From: an uncultured Acidimicrobiales bacterium
GTDB lineage: Bacteria > Actinomycetota > Acidimicrobiia > Acidimicrobiales > SHLQ01
Direction of reading: 5' to 3'
Assembly (NCBI GenBank): GCA_938015295.1
Contig: CALLQB010000006.1
Location: forward strand, 93,020-157,019
Length of the DNA: 64,000 bases
In this document: positions 1 through 8,998 of the stretch, one piece after another
Layout: every line of letters begins with the position of its first letter
How positions within the stretch are numbered: the stretch's first letter is position 1
Notes under the pieces: model-generated
Told to the model about the DNA's origin: nothing
The model's database searches: none
The model's input: the letters and a program-made list of their open reading frames with translations, nothing else
Translations under genes and position numbers: made by a program

Positions 1-321
1 GTCGTTCTCCGCCACATGATGACCGCCCAAGGTTTCGATGTCATCGAAGCAAGTTCAGCCGACGATGCCCAAGAAATTCTCGACACAGCGTGCGTCGAGG
101 TCATCGTTTGCGACTACCTGATGCCAGGTCGCACCGGACTCGATCTTCTCGAGTCGCTCGGCAAAGACGCCCCGCCGTTCGTTCTCCTCACCGGGGCACT
201 CAACCGGACCGACCTTGGCGACAGCCGCGTCGACGGCGTGTCGGCCTACATCACCAAGCCGGTGTCAACCGAAGAACTCAACCGCGTGACTGCCCCCTAT
301 ATCGGGCCTCTCGCGGCGTAA
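1..321 (+). CDS. Response regulator receiver domain, 5' end cut by window
   Basis: The reading frame is open from the first base, so the true start lies outside the window. The 106 visible residues are a CheY-like receiver domain. The phosphoacceptor Asp is in VIVCDYLMPGRTG (about visible residue 38), the conserved hydroxyl residue is in LLTG, and the conserved Lys-Pro is in YITKPVS. The protein ends right after the receiver fold with no output domain, so this is either a stand-alone receiver or the C-terminal receiver of a larger protein such as a hybrid kinase. The first visible residues lack the acidic pair near beta-1, which must lie upstream. It is convergent with the next gene. Confidence 0.85.
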   Translation, partial: VVLRHMMTAQGFDVIEASSADDAQEILDTACVEVIVCDYLMPGRTGLDLLESLGKDAPPFVLLTGALNRTDLGDSRVDGVSAYITKPVSTEELNRVTAPYIGPLAA

Positions 322-355
322 CAATCTCGCCCTCAAGCCTGCGATTCCTGGCTAC

Positions 356-1918
356 CTACCTACGGAAAAACTCGTTAAACCCACGCACCACACGATGACC
401 GTTGGTGTCGGTGACCAAGCCAGTCGGGTCAAAGAGCGCGGTCTTCATGCCGAGATTGCGGGCCGCGTCAAGATTCTCGACCCGATCATCGATGAACAGG
501 TACACGTCGAAGGGGGCGCCGACAGTGGTGCGTAGCGCCTCAAAGATGAGGGGGTCGGGCTTGCGAGCACCGATGTCGCCGCTAACGATCCAAGGTCCGA
601 TCTTGGTGTCGAGACTGAAGCCCTGGCGCAAGAGGCGTGACCACAACGAGACATCGTTACTCACACACGCCACGGGCACCTTCTTGTGGCTGAGCTTGTC
701 GAGGAAGGCGAGGAGACCACCGGTCATTCGAAATTGCGCGAGGTACTCGCGGTCGAGAGCCGCCGGGTCGCCCTCTACCCCTGCTCCTGCCCAGAGCTCA
801 GCCGTCGTCAGCTGACCGAGCGATGCCTGCCGATACAGGTTCCGGATCTGGTCAGGCGTTGCACGCCCACCGTGGTCCTCGATGAACGGGATAAGTAACT
901 CCCCAACATCGTCGCCGTGCCGGTAGATCACGCCCATCGCGTCGAGCACAACGAGCTGCGGCGCACCACTTCGGCTTCGACGGGTGGGCACTGGTGTGGG
1001 CATCGTGGCGGCTCCGGCGGCGGTCGCGGCGGCTGCTGCTGCAGCGGGGGTAGCCGAGTGGCGTACCGAGGGTGCTTCCTTCGCACCTCGCGGCGCGGCG
1101 GTCTGCTGTGCTGCCGGTTGGTGGTCAACCTGCGCAACGTACTGCGGGTCCGGATCGACGTAGCCAGCACGAGACCGCCTTCGGAGACCCCAGACGCCGG
1201 CACCAACCAACGAGACAATCGCACCACCGAGAAACAAGATCGCCAACAGCGCGAGGAAGCGAGGTCGCTCGTCCTTCACCGAGCTCACCACCTGGATCGG
1301 CGTTGGCGCAACGTCATCGATGCGGGCGATCCACGTTGCGGTGCGTCCATCGGTATCTGCCGCTGATGCCTCAACCTCGTCGGCCATCGATACAACCACC
1401 GTCATACCCATCATGTCGGCGATGGGCTTGCGAAGCTCCGTCTCGATCGCCGCAACGTCGACGCCAGTCATTCTTCCGCCCAGCAACGCCGCAAGCTCGG
1501 CATCGCCAAACCGGTCGACGCCGCCGGTGACATCAATTTCTCCGTCGAGCTGCCAAGTTGTCGCGCCGAATTCTCGGCTGCGAACTAACGAAACGTTGTT
1601 GAACGCTCCGATCTCGTTGAGGACCATTGGTAGATCATCGGGACTGGCAAAGGGCTTCGTCGCAACAACACGAATGCCGCCGGCATCTGCGGCGACGGGA
1701 CCATCGACAACCCAGCCGGCGGCCCGCAGGTCATCGACTCGCAGCTGTTGGGCTAGATCGGGCACCCGTTGCGCAGCATCGGCGTCGAGATCGACCGCAA
1801 CCGAGACGGTCCCCGACCCGTTTCTGGTGACATCGATCGTCACGGTCGAGTCGACGCGACACGCAGAAATCACCAGAAGGAGGCCGAGCCCCAGAAGCAG
1901 CAATTTCAGCCGACGCAT
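356..1918 (-). CDS. LppM-like lipoprotein fused through a membrane helix to a HAD-superfamily hydrolase
   Basis: 520 residues from the ATG at 1918, which is preferred over the ORF opening at 1972 because it immediately precedes a lipoprotein signal (MRRLKLLLLGLGLLLVISAC, lipid-modified Cys at residue 20). Residues ~20-215 resemble the DUF3153/LppM type of actinobacterial lipoprotein. A transmembrane helix follows at ~219-244, ending in RRRSR. After an Ala/Pro-rich linker comes a HAD domain (~322-520): motif I LVVLDAMGVIY, motif II VSND, motif III Lys in GARKPDP, motif IV LFIDDRVENLD. Motif I has DAM rather than the phosphatase DxD, more like dehalogenase-type HADs. Predicted topology is a lipid-anchored outer domain with a cytoplasmic HAD. 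LppM normally ends after its membrane helix, so the fusion is odd; the HAD substrate is unknown. Confidence 0.8.
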   Translation of the reverse strand: MRRLKLLLLGLGLLLVISACRVDSTVTIDVTRNGSGTVSVAVDLDADAAQRVPDLAQQLRVDDLRAAGWVVDGPVAADAGGIRVVATKPFASPDDLPMVLNEIGAFNNVSLVRSREFGATTWQLDGEIDVTGGVDRFGDAELAALLGGRMTGVDVAAIETELRKPIADMMGMTVVVSMADEVEASAADTDGRTATWIARIDDVAPTPIQVVSSVKDERPRFLALLAILFLGGAIVSLVGAGVWGLRRRSRAGYVDPDPQYVAQVDHQPAAQQTAAPRGAKEAPSVRHSATPAAAAAAATAAGAATMPTPVPTRRSRSGAPQLVVLDAMGVIYRHGDDVGELLIPFIEDHGGRATPDQIRNLYRQASLGQLTTAELWAGAGVEGDPAALDREYLAQFRMTGGLLAFLDKLSHKKVPVACVSNDVSLWSRLLRQGFSLDTKIGPWIVSGDIGARKPDPLIFEALRTTVGAPFDVYLFIDDRVENLDAARNLGMKTALFDPTGLVTDTNGHRVVRGFNEFFRR

Positions 1919-2008
1919 AGACCTGAAACATACACCGCTCAACGCGCTGCTCATCAGATACGTCGATGACAAGGCTCGATCAGTGACGCGCTAGCTTCCC
2001 GAGGGCCC

Positions 2009-2047
2009 GAAAACGGCGAATGCCGGGCCTTTCGGCCCGGCATTCGC
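2009..2047 (-). terminator. Intrinsic terminator of clpC
   Basis: A perfect 14-bp inverted repeat (2016-2029 with 2034-2047, loop TTTC) lies 34 bases past the clpC stop codon. Read on the minus strand it is followed by a T4 run (2010-2013). It also separates clpC from the downstream lipoprotein-HAD gene, which therefore probably has its own promoter. Confidence 0.8.
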
Positions 2048-2080
2048 AGATGTCACCGTGCACTCAGAAGTGCACGTGTG

Positions 2081-4621
2081 TCAGGCGTCTGCGCCCTCAC
2101 CCGCTTCGACGAAGTCTTCGACGGCCGGAGGTTCGAAGCCTTCGATAGCCGAAAAGATGATGCGATTTTCGCCCTCGTCCTCGGGGTCGGGTTCGATATC
2201 GACCATCACGATCTGTCCGGCTCGGAACTCTTTGTAGAGCAACCGTTCCGACAGCGGATCTTCGACAAGACGTTGGAGTGCACGACGGAGAGGACGTGCA
2301 CCAAGCGTTGGGTCGTAACCCTTGACCGAAAGGTGGTCTTTTGCTGCATCGGTGAGCTCGAAGCCCATCCCCTGCGCAGCCATCTGCACGCCGACACGCT
2401 TCACCATCAGATCGACGATCTGTCGGACTTCAGGCTGACTGAGCTCGTGGAACACGATGGTGTCGTCGATGCGGTTAAGGAACTCTGGGCGGAAGTGTTC
2501 CTTCAGCGCATCGTTCACCTTTTCCTTCATCTTGGTGTAGTTGACAGCCTCGTCGTTCTTCGTAAAGCCCAGGTTCGCCTTGCGGAGATCGCGGGTACCA
2601 AGGTTAGAGGTCATGATCAGCACGGTGTTTCGGAAATCGACCGAGCGACCCTGGCTGTCGGTGAGACGGCCCTCTTCAAGAATCTGAAGCAACGTGTTGA
2701 ACACGTCGGGGTGCGCTTTTTCGATTTCGTCGAAGAGCACAACCGAGAACGGTTTGCGACGGACCGCTTCGGTGAGCTGACCGCCTTCTTCGTAACCGAC
2801 ATACCCGGGAGGCGAACCAACCAGACGGCTAACCGTGTGCTTCTCCATGTACTCCGACATGTCGAGACTGATCAGCGACTGCTCGTCGCCGAACAGGAAC
2901 TCGGCAAGCGTCTTTGCCAGCTCGGTCTTACCGACACCCGAGGGGCCGAGGAAGATGAACGAACCTGACGGACGTTTCGGGTCCTTCAGTCCAGCACGTG
3001 TGCGGCGAATCGCCTGGCTGACGGCCTTGATGGCGTCTTCTTGCCCAACGACTCGCTTGTGCAGCTCGTCTTCCATTCGCAGGAGCTTGGCGGTCTCTTC
3101 TTCGGTGAGCTTGTACACCGGGATGCCGGTCCACAACGAAAGCACCTCGGCGATGGATTCTTCGTCGACCTCGTCAAAGAGGTCAACGCCAGAGGCCTTG
3201 ATTTCGGCCTCCATTTCTTCCTTCTTGCCGAGAAGCTCTTTTTCGCGGTCGCGAAGCGACCCGGCCTCTTCGAAGCGCTGTTCTTCAACAGCTTCCTTTT
3301 TGTTCCGCACTACCTCAGAGAGTTCGTCTTCGAGCTCTTTGAAGTCGGGTGGCGTCTTCATGCGCTTGATGCGCAGGCGCGAGCCAGCCTCGTCGATGAG
3401 GTCGATGGCCTTGTCGGGAAGGTGCCGATCGGCGATGTAGCGGTCGGCAAGATTCGCCGCCGCGACCAGTGCCTGGTCGGTAATGGTTACCCGGTGATGT
3501 TCTTCGTACCGCTCGCGGAGACCCTTCAGGATCTCGATGGTGTGAGCGACCGATGGCTCTTCAACCTTGATTGGCTGGAAACGACGCTCGAGGGCCGCAT
3601 CTTTTTCAAGATGTTTGCGGTACTCGTCGAGTGTGGTGGCACCGATGGTCTGTAGTTCGCCTCGTGCCAACATGGGTTTGAGAATCGAGGCCGCATCGAT
3701 GGCACCTTCGGCTGCACCAGCACCAACAAGGGTGTGGAGCTCGTCGATAAACAAGATGATGTCGCCACGAGTCTTGATCTCTTTGAGCACCTTCTTGAGG
3801 CGTTCTTCGAAATCACCGCGGTAGCGGCTACCAGCGACGAGTGCACCAAGGTCAAGCGTGTAGAGCTGTTTGTCGCGAATAGTGTCGGGCACCTCGTTGG
3901 CCGCAATGGCCTGTGCCAGACCTTCGACAATGGCCGTTTTACCTACACCGGGCTCGCCGATGAGGACGGGGTTGTTCTTCGTGCGGCGCGACAGCACCTG
4001 CATGACCCGTTCGGTCTCGCGACTACGACCAATAACCGGGTCGAGTTCTTTATCGCGCGCCACCTGCGTGAGGTTGCGACCGAACTGATCGAGAACGAGC
4101 GATCCCGATTGTGAATCGCCACCTGATCCGCCCGACGTCGCGCCGGCTTTTTCGCCGCCGCCCGTCGATGCGCCGCCCGGGCCGGAGTAACCCGACAAGA
4201 GCTGGATGACCTGCTGACGGACACGTGACAGATCGGCGCCGAGTTTCACAAGAACCTGCGCCGCGACCCCTTCGCCTTCGCGAATGAGTCCGAGCAAGAT
4301 GTGTTCGGTGCCGATGTAGTTGTGGCCGAGCTGCAGTGCCTCACGCAACGAAAGTTCGAGAACCTTCTTGGCGCGCGGCGTAAAGGGAATGTGGCCGCTG
4401 GGCGATGAACCGCCCTGACCAATGATCTCTTCAACCTGACTACGGACAGCCTCAAGCGAAATGCCGAGCGATTCGAGGGCTTTGGCGGCGACGCCTTCAC
4501 CCTCATGAATCAGCCCGAGCAAAATATGCTCAGTGCCTATGTAGTTATGGTTGAGGAGTCGGGCTTCTTCTTGCGCAAGTACAACAACGCGCCGAGCCCT
4601 ATCCGTAAACCTTTCAAACAA
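2081..4621 (-). CDS. clpC: ATP-dependent Clp protease ATP-binding subunit ClpC
   Basis: 846 residues, full length for ClpC. This Hsp100 AAA+ unfoldase feeds substrates to ClpP in the cytoplasm. Seen in order: two Clp-N repeats (each with [12 protein letters not shown]) in residues 1-150; first AAA+ module with Walker A GEPGVGKT near 223; a UVR/coiled middle region near 420-455; second AAA+ module with Walker A GPSGVGKT near 560; and the C-terminal ClpB-type domain. The start codon is TTG (4619-4621), chosen because [13 protein letters not shown] is the canonical ClpC N-terminus and a strong GGAGG sits 8 bases upstream. No CIRCE-like inverted repeat was seen in the 275-bp region shared with the divergent polyprenyl synthase gene. 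Confidence 0.97.
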   Translation of the reverse strand: MFERFTDRARRVVVLAQEEARLLNHNYIGTEHILLGLIHEGEGVAAKALESLGISLEAVRSQVEEIIGQGGSSPSGHIPFTPRAKKVLELSLREALQLGHNYIGTEHILLGLIREGEGVAAQVLVKLGADLSRVRQQVIQLLSGYSGPGGASTGGGEKAGATSGGSGGDSQSGSLVLDQFGRNLTQVARDKELDPVIGRSRETERVMQVLSRRTKNNPVLIGEPGVGKTAIVEGLAQAIAANEVPDTIRDKQLYTLDLGALVAGSRYRGDFEERLKKVLKEIKTRGDIILFIDELHTLVGAGAAEGAIDAASILKPMLARGELQTIGATTLDEYRKHLEKDAALERRFQPIKVEEPSVAHTIEILKGLRERYEEHHRVTITDQALVAAANLADRYIADRHLPDKAIDLIDEAGSRLRIKRMKTPPDFKELEDELSEVVRNKKEAVEEQRFEEAGSLRDREKELLGKKEEMEAEIKASGVDLFDEVDEESIAEVLSLWTGIPVYKLTEEETAKLLRMEDELHKRVVGQEDAIKAVSQAIRRTRAGLKDPKRPSGSFIFLGPSGVGKTELAKTLAEFLFGDEQSLISLDMSEYMEKHTVSRLVGSPPGYVGYEEGGQLTEAVRRKPFSVVLFDEIEKAHPDVFNTLLQILEEGRLTDSQGRSVDFRNTVLIMTSNLGTRDLRKANLGFTKNDEAVNYTKMKEKVNDALKEHFRPEFLNRIDDTIVFHELSQPEVRQIVDLMVKRVGVQMAAQGMGFELTDAAKDHLSVKGYDPTLGARPLRRALQRLVEDPLSERLLYKEFRAGQIVMVDIEPDPEDEGENRIIFSAIEGFEPPAVEDFVEAGEGADA

Positions 4622-4630
4622 CGGAAAATC

Positions 4631-4636
4631 CTCCCG
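4631..4636 (-). promoter_or_regulatory. Shine-Dalgarno site that fixes the TTG start of clpC
   Basis: On the minus strand the sequence reads GGGAGG, 8 bases before TTG. No ATG or GTG gives the conserved ClpC N-terminus, so this site decides the start. Confidence 0.7.
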
Positions 4637-4896
4637 CTAAAGCGAAATAGTGAACCGAGTGTACCGGTGGCTAGTGACAACCACGGATCGACCGGCAGTG
4701 TTCCTGAGAAACCCTAAATCACAGACAGATTTCGGTCACACATGTGCTCCCATCGGCATCAGTTGGTTCTCAGGCAGCCAAACCGGCCGAGTTTTCGGTG
4801 TGAACTGGCAAAATGAGCCATTAGTCACGCTGTCAGCAGGCGCGGTAGTTCTCACTGAGTTGCGTTTCCGGCGTCTTCCTCCCCTACCGTAGAGAC

Positions 4897-5898
4897 GTGA
4901 GCTCGAACCCGCTCCTTGCGTTTCCGTCGATGGTGGGTGACCTAGAACGTACCGAGTCGGAGTTACTCGAATCGGTACAGTCACCCAATGCGTTCCTCAC
5001 TGAGGTGGCCAGCCATCTCATTATCGCGGGCGGAAAACGCATCCGACCGGGTTTCACCATTGCTGCGGCGACCGCAGCGATGGCCGGACCCGAGCCGGTC
5101 TCGGTTGCCACCGAGGTCATCCTCGGTGGTGTGTCGGTCGAACTGGTGCACTTGGGTTCGCTCTACCACGACGACGTCATGGACGACGCCCTCACTCGAC
5201 GCACTGTCGAGAGCGTCAACGCCAGGTGGGGAAACCTCAAAGCCATCCTCGCCGGCGACTTTCTTTTGGCCCGGGCGTCCGAAATTGCCGCTTCGCTTGG
5301 TACCGAAGTTGCCGGCCTACTGGCGAACACCATCGCGAAACTCTGCGAAGGGCAGATTCGCGAATTGCAGGATGTCTACAACATCGACCGAACCGAGAAG
5401 AACTACTTCACCTCGATCGAAGGCAAGACCGCAGTTCTGCTGGCAACCGCGGCACGAGTCGGCGGCATCGTCGCCGAACTCCCGCAGGAACAAATCGAGA
5501 CGCTGACCACCTTCGGACATCGATACGGCATGGCTTTTCAGGTTGTCGACGACATCCTCGATGTTGTGGCAACCACCGAGCAGCTTGGCAAACCGGCGGG
5601 GAACGACCTGGTCGAGGGGATTTACACGCTGCCGGTGTTACAAACCCTTGAGTCACCAGCAGGAGAGCAACTCCGCGAGATCCTCGGCAAACCGTTGTCC
5701 GACGACGAACGCGACCAAGCGCGCAACATTGTGCGCGCCGGCGATGGCCTCGAACATGCGCTCGACGTCGCCAAGCAGTTCAGCACCGAAGCTGTGGCGG
5801 CGCTGGCTCCGCTCGAGGGCACTCCAGCCCACGTCAGCTTGGGCGCCGCCGCCGATCACCTCATCAAACGGGTCGGCGAAGCAGCAGCCACCGCCTGA
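4897..5898 (+). CDS. Polyprenyl diphosphate synthase (trans-isoprenyl type)
   Basis: 333 residues from a GTG start. It condenses isopentenyl diphosphate units onto an allylic primer to make the C35-C50 chain used for menaquinone. The first aspartate-rich motif is in LYHDDVMDDA (about residue 90) with RR following. The second is VVDDILDVV (about 217), followed by GKPAGNDL. The GKRIRP motif that binds diphosphate is near residue 47. The length matches hepta- to decaprenyl synthases; chain length cannot be read reliably from sequence. It is divergent from clpC across 275 bp. Its 3' end has been partly duplicated: a 27-bp near-repeat runs through the stop codon (5889-5940). Confidence 0.92.
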   Translation: MSSNPLLAFPSMVGDLERTESELLESVQSPNAFLTEVASHLIIAGGKRIRPGFTIAAATAAMAGPEPVSVATEVILGGVSVELVHLGSLYHDDVMDDALTRRTVESVNARWGNLKAILAGDFLLARASEIAASLGTEVAGLLANTIAKLCEGQIRELQDVYNIDRTEKNYFTSIEGKTAVLLATAARVGGIVAELPQEQIETLTTFGHRYGMAFQVVDDILDVVATTEQLGKPAGNDLVEGIYTLPVLQTLESPAGEQLREILGKPLSDDERDQARNIVRAGDGLEHALDVAKQFSTEAVAALAPLEGTPAHVSLGAAADHLIKRVGEAAATA

Positions 5899-5942
5899 GC
5901 TTGGCGTTGCAGTAGCACCGCCTGAGCCTGGCGCTAGAGCTA
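5889..5942 (+). repeat. Imperfect 27-bp tandem duplication across a stop codon
   Basis: CACCGCCTGAGCTTGGCGTT at 5889 recurs as CACCGCCTGAGCCTGGCGCT at 5916, so the period is 27 bp. The first copy contains the stop codon of the polyprenyl synthase gene; the second is non-coding. Confidence 0.7.
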
Positions 5943-5984
5943 CGAACACCGAATACATGACAGGCGTTTGATTTCTTCTCCGAG

Positions 5985-6172
5985 CGACCGATAGGTCGTT
6001 GTCGGCACAACGTCGACAGGAAGTCGGTTGGGGAAGTGGCACCGCAGGACCAAAGGCTCGGGTAGCAAAAGAGCGAAGTTCCCTCGCTTTCGTGCTGTGT
6101 GTGTCGTCTGTTCCAACGGCCGTGATGCCAGCGGTCCTCCGCAGGGCCACTCCCCACCGGCTTTCGCTTTTT
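5985..6172 (+). ncRNA. Candidate structured RNA in the gene-free stretch 5899-6225
   Basis: This 327-bp gap has no convincing coding sequence, but pairs extensively with itself. Two adjacent tetraloop hairpins lie at 5985-5998 (CGACC/GGTCG) and 5998-6011 (GTTGT/ACAAC). A long-range helix of 16 pairs joins 6023-6040 to 6146-6161, with single-base bulges at 6029 and 6034. Inside it, AGGACC (6046-6051) pairs with GGTCCT (6133-6138). A strong hairpin spans 6064-6096 (4 pairs, a 2x2 internal loop, 7 pairs, 7-base loop). The outer helix is followed by TTTCGCTTTTT, as a terminator would be. It does not match RNase P RNA, tmRNA, SRP RNA or the common riboswitches as I remember them. It could be a stand-alone RNA or the leader of the flippase gene; the minus strand would fold equally. 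Confidence 0.4.
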
Positions 6173-6225
6173 CCAAAGGCCATCGGAAGGTCAATTGCGG
6201 TCTCGACTGTGCCGATGTTGAGAGA

Positions 6226-7806
6226 GTGAGCAAAGCACTGAAAAAGGCCGGGCGCCAGAGCCTGGTGTCGATTGGCGGTTCGTTGATCTCAGCGGTCGTC
6301 AGCTTTGCCCTTGTTTGGTTGGCCACCACTCGCCTCGGCAAAGACCAAGCGGGCGTGTTGTTGCTCGCGGTAGCGCTGTTCAACATCGCAGCACGAGTTG
6401 CGTTGATGGGCACCGCAACCGGCCTGGTGCGCTCGATCAGCCAGGCGCGCGCCACCGGTCATACGGGCGACATCCCCGATCTGCTGCGATGGGGCTTAAC
6501 ACCTGTTGCCGTGCTCGGCACGGTTCTCGCCGGGCTCCTTATGCTCTTCGCCCCACAGATTGCCCCCTTTCTCGCAAACGACATCAACCCCGAGGACCTT
6601 GAGGCGACACTGCGGGCCTCGGCCCCCTTCCTCCCGGCCGCTGCCCTCATGTTCGCCGTGCTGGGCGCCACCCGTGGCTTCACCCGGGTGAAACCCACGG
6701 TCATGATCGACCGGATCGGACGCCCCTTGCTGCAGCTGGTGGCGATCGGCATCGCGATCGCCTTTGGCGTTGGAACCCGCGGTTGGACGATTGCTTGGCT
6801 CGCACCATATGTAGCTGCGCTGGTGCTCGGCGCGCTGGCGCTCAACGAGCTCCGAAACCAAAGGGTCATGGTCGGCCGCAACCCGGAGGTAACGCGAGCC
6901 GCCTTCTGGAAGTTCACCACTCCACAGTGGGGCGTCGATCTCATCCGGGTGATGGTGCGTTGGCAAGACACCCTCCTCATCGGCATCCTGCTGGGTCCCG
7001 GCGACGCCGCGATCTACTCCGCAGTCACCCGCCTGGTGAAGCTCGCATCGATGGTCAACCAGTCGTTGGTCGAAACGGTAACGCCGCAAATCTCGACAGC
7101 GCTTGCCAACGACGACCTCGAAGAAGCCGGTTCGCTCTACCAGGCGTCAACCGCCTGGCTCGTCGTTGGCGTCTTCCCCGTCTATCTCACCAGCGCGCTT
7201 TACGCCGGACCCCTTGCAGAAATCTTCGGCGAGGATTTCCGTGCTGGCGCATCGGCTCTTGTCATCTTGTCAATTGGGCGACTGCTAGGCACAGCGACCG
7301 GGCCAGTCGAGGCCGTACTCACGATGTCGGGTCGCAGCGGCAAAAACCTTGGCAACCAAGTGGCCTCGCTCGTCGTCAACATTGGGCTGACCTTGCTGCT
7401 CGTGCCATTGATCGGTCTACCCGGAGCTGCGCTTGCCTGGGTAGCCAGCATCTTGGTCAACAATTACGCCCCGTACTTTCAGGTGCGAAAGTCGACGGGT
7501 CTGCATCCGTTCGGCCAGGCGACGCTCACCGCTACCGCAGTGGTTGTTCTTGCCTACATCATCCCCGCCGCAATCATCCATAGCCTGACCGACCCTGGCC
7601 TACTCGTTGCGCTCGCTGGTGCACTGTTCTCGGGGCTGGTTGTCGTTGCCTGGGCGGCAAAGAACAAAGGACTGCTGGCGCTCGACCAACTGCTTCGGCG
7701 GCGTGGATCAGGCGGCACAGCGAAGACACAAAAGCCCGCTACGGCCGAACTAGCTGGCAACATAGAAGCCGATGACCAGAGCTCAGCCAGTCGCAACAAC
7801 GCCTGA
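6226..7806 (+). CDS. Oligosaccharide/lipid flippase-like membrane protein (MOP superfamily)
   Basis: 526 residues, about a dozen hydrophobic helices, resembling Wzx/MurJ-like polysaccharide exporters. The start chosen is GTG at 6226 (protein VSKALKKAGRQSLVSIGG), preceded by GAGA. The frame is open further upstream to 6028, but that part has no family character and overlaps the RNA-like helix. The first helix (SIGGSLISAVVSFALVWLA) directly follows a basic amphipathic N-terminus, as usual for the family. The C-terminus is a hydrophilic tail. The next gene starts 35 bp inside this one, so it is co-transcribed with the two-component pair. The substrate is not known; an undecaprenyl-linked glycan is a reasonable inference. 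Confidence 0.8.
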   Translation: MSKALKKAGRQSLVSIGGSLISAVVSFALVWLATTRLGKDQAGVLLLAVALFNIAARVALMGTATGLVRSISQARATGHTGDIPDLLRWGLTPVAVLGTVLAGLLMLFAPQIAPFLANDINPEDLEATLRASAPFLPAAALMFAVLGATRGFTRVKPTVMIDRIGRPLLQLVAIGIAIAFGVGTRGWTIAWLAPYVAALVLGALALNELRNQRVMVGRNPEVTRAAFWKFTTPQWGVDLIRVMVRWQDTLLIGILLGPGDAAIYSAVTRLVKLASMVNQSLVETVTPQISTALANDDLEEAGSLYQASTAWLVVGVFPVYLTSALYAGPLAEIFGEDFRAGASALVILSIGRLLGTATGPVEAVLTMSGRSGKNLGNQVASLVVNIGLTLLLVPLIGLPGAALAWVASILVNNYAPYFQVRKSTGLHPFGQATLTATAVVVLAYIIPAAIIHSLTDPGLLVALAGALFSGLVVVAWAAKNKGLLALDQLLRRRGSGGTAKTQKPATAELAGNIEADDQSSASRNNA

Positions 7807-8998
7807 GAACAACGCCGCTCTCGAACGCGGCGTTCTTGTCGGCGTCATCGCTCTGCGATGGGCAACCTGGCTGTGGATGGTCGTGATCATCACGTACGAG
7901 ATCGTCAATCGCCGCGGCGACCGCTTGGCGAAACCGGACGCTGAACCCGTTCTCCAAGAGCTCCAGCTCCGCCACCCGGGCTGGGCTGTCGGCCTAGTAG
8001 CTACCGCTGGCGTCTTCACCATCTGGGCCAGTGCGATGGCCAAAGCGAAACCAGCTGTACTACTCCGAGTGCAACCCATCGTGCTCGAGCTTCTGATCGC
8101 AGCAGCACTACTTGCGTTTGGCGAAGTGATCTACGGCGAAACCCGGCACACCCAAACGCTGGCGAGTGCATGGCCAATCGTTGGCGTCATCATGGCGGGC
8201 GTCGCATTCGGCAAACGTTGGGGCATTGCCGCAGGAGTTTGGCTGGGGCTGGCCGCCTACCTTCAGGTACCCCTCCCCTACGGCAAGAGCGGTGCGTGGT
8301 CCGCTTCGATCGTCAGCTCGATGGCCCTGTACTGCGCTGCTGGCTGGACAGCGGGTTATCTGATGGCACGTCTTCGTCAGGCTGAGAGGCAGATAGCCAC
8401 AGCTCGCGCCCGAGAAGAGGTGGCACGCACGTTGCACGATGGCGTGTTGCAGACTCTCGCGGTCATCCAACGGCGATCAGGCGACGCCGAACTTTCCTCA
8501 ATGGCTCGAGAGCAAGAGCTCGAGCTTCGGTCGTACCTGACTGGAGCGTCCATCGAGCCCGACACGCTGGCGGCGGCGTTACGGCACGTCGCTTCCCGCC
8601 ACGAAGTGATGCATGAAACCAAAGTCCAAGTAATTGTCGGCGACGATCTGCCCGATATCTCAGCCGATGCCATCGCAGCGATTGCGGGAGCCGCCCGCGA
8701 AGCATTGACCAACGCCAGCAAACACGGCCAAGCCACCACCGCAACCATCTACGTTGAACCCGACTACGACAACGGACACGAAGACACCGATATCTTCTGC
8801 TCGATCAAAGACGACGGCAGCGGGTTCGACGCCGACGCTACGGCCGAAGGAATCGGTGTATCCCGGTCGATTCGTGGCCGCATGACCGACCTTGGCGGCC
8901 GCGCCGAGATAAGCAGTCGAGTGGGTCGCGGAACCGAAGTTCGACTGTGGTCGACAACAGCAAACGACATGACCCCAACAACCCGAGAGGCCACCTGA
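7772..8998 (+). CDS. Sensor histidine kinase, NarL/LiaS type (HisKA_3)
   Basis: 408 residues. The N-terminal half has five or six membrane helices (about 25-195). A dimerisation/phosphotransfer helix follows with the phosphoacceptor His in ARTLHDGVLQTL (about residue 224). The ATPase domain has an N-box in AAREALTNASKHG and G-boxes in DDGSGFD and EGIGVSRSIRGR. The His-Asp-Gly context is typical of HisKA_3 kinases, whose partners are LuxR-type regulators. The start overlaps the flippase gene by 35 bp. The stop codon overlaps the ATG of the response regulator (TGATG), so the pair is translationally coupled. No extracytoplasmic domain is obvious, suggesting sensing within the membrane. Confidence 0.92.
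   Translation: MTRAQPVATTPENNAALERGVLVGVIALRWATWLWMVVIITYEIVNRRGDRLAKPDAEPVLQELQLRHPGWAVGLVATAGVFTIWASAMAKAKPAVLLRVQPIVLELLIAAALLAFGEVIYGETRHTQTLASAWPIVGVIMAGVAFGKRWGIAAGVWLGLAAYLQVPLPYGKSGAWSASIVSSMALYCAAGWTAGYLMARLRQAERQIATARAREEVARTLHDGVLQTLAVIQRRSGDAELSSMAREQELELRSYLTGASIEPDTLAAALRHVASRHEVMHETKVQVIVGDDLPDISADAIAAIAGAAREALTNASKHGQATTATIYVEPDYDNGHEDTDIFCSIKDDGSGFDADATAEGIGVSRSIRGRMTDLGGRAEISSRVGRGTEVRLWSTTANDMTPTTREAT

Noticed and set aside
2835..3440. Long open frames antisense to clpC
   Set aside because: Codon-composition shadows of the clpC gene; the translations are low-complexity and lack any domain.
4622..4896. CIRCE or other heat-shock operator between clpC and the polyprenyl synthase gene
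   Set aside because: No TTAGCACTC/GAGTGCTAA-like inverted repeat was found; promoter elements could not be assigned with confidence by eye.
6028..6225. In-frame upstream extension of the flippase gene
   Set aside because: The extra 66 residues are Cys/Arg/Pro-rich with no membrane or family character, and the DNA forms the long-range RNA helix; GTG 6226 gives the normal flippase N-terminus.
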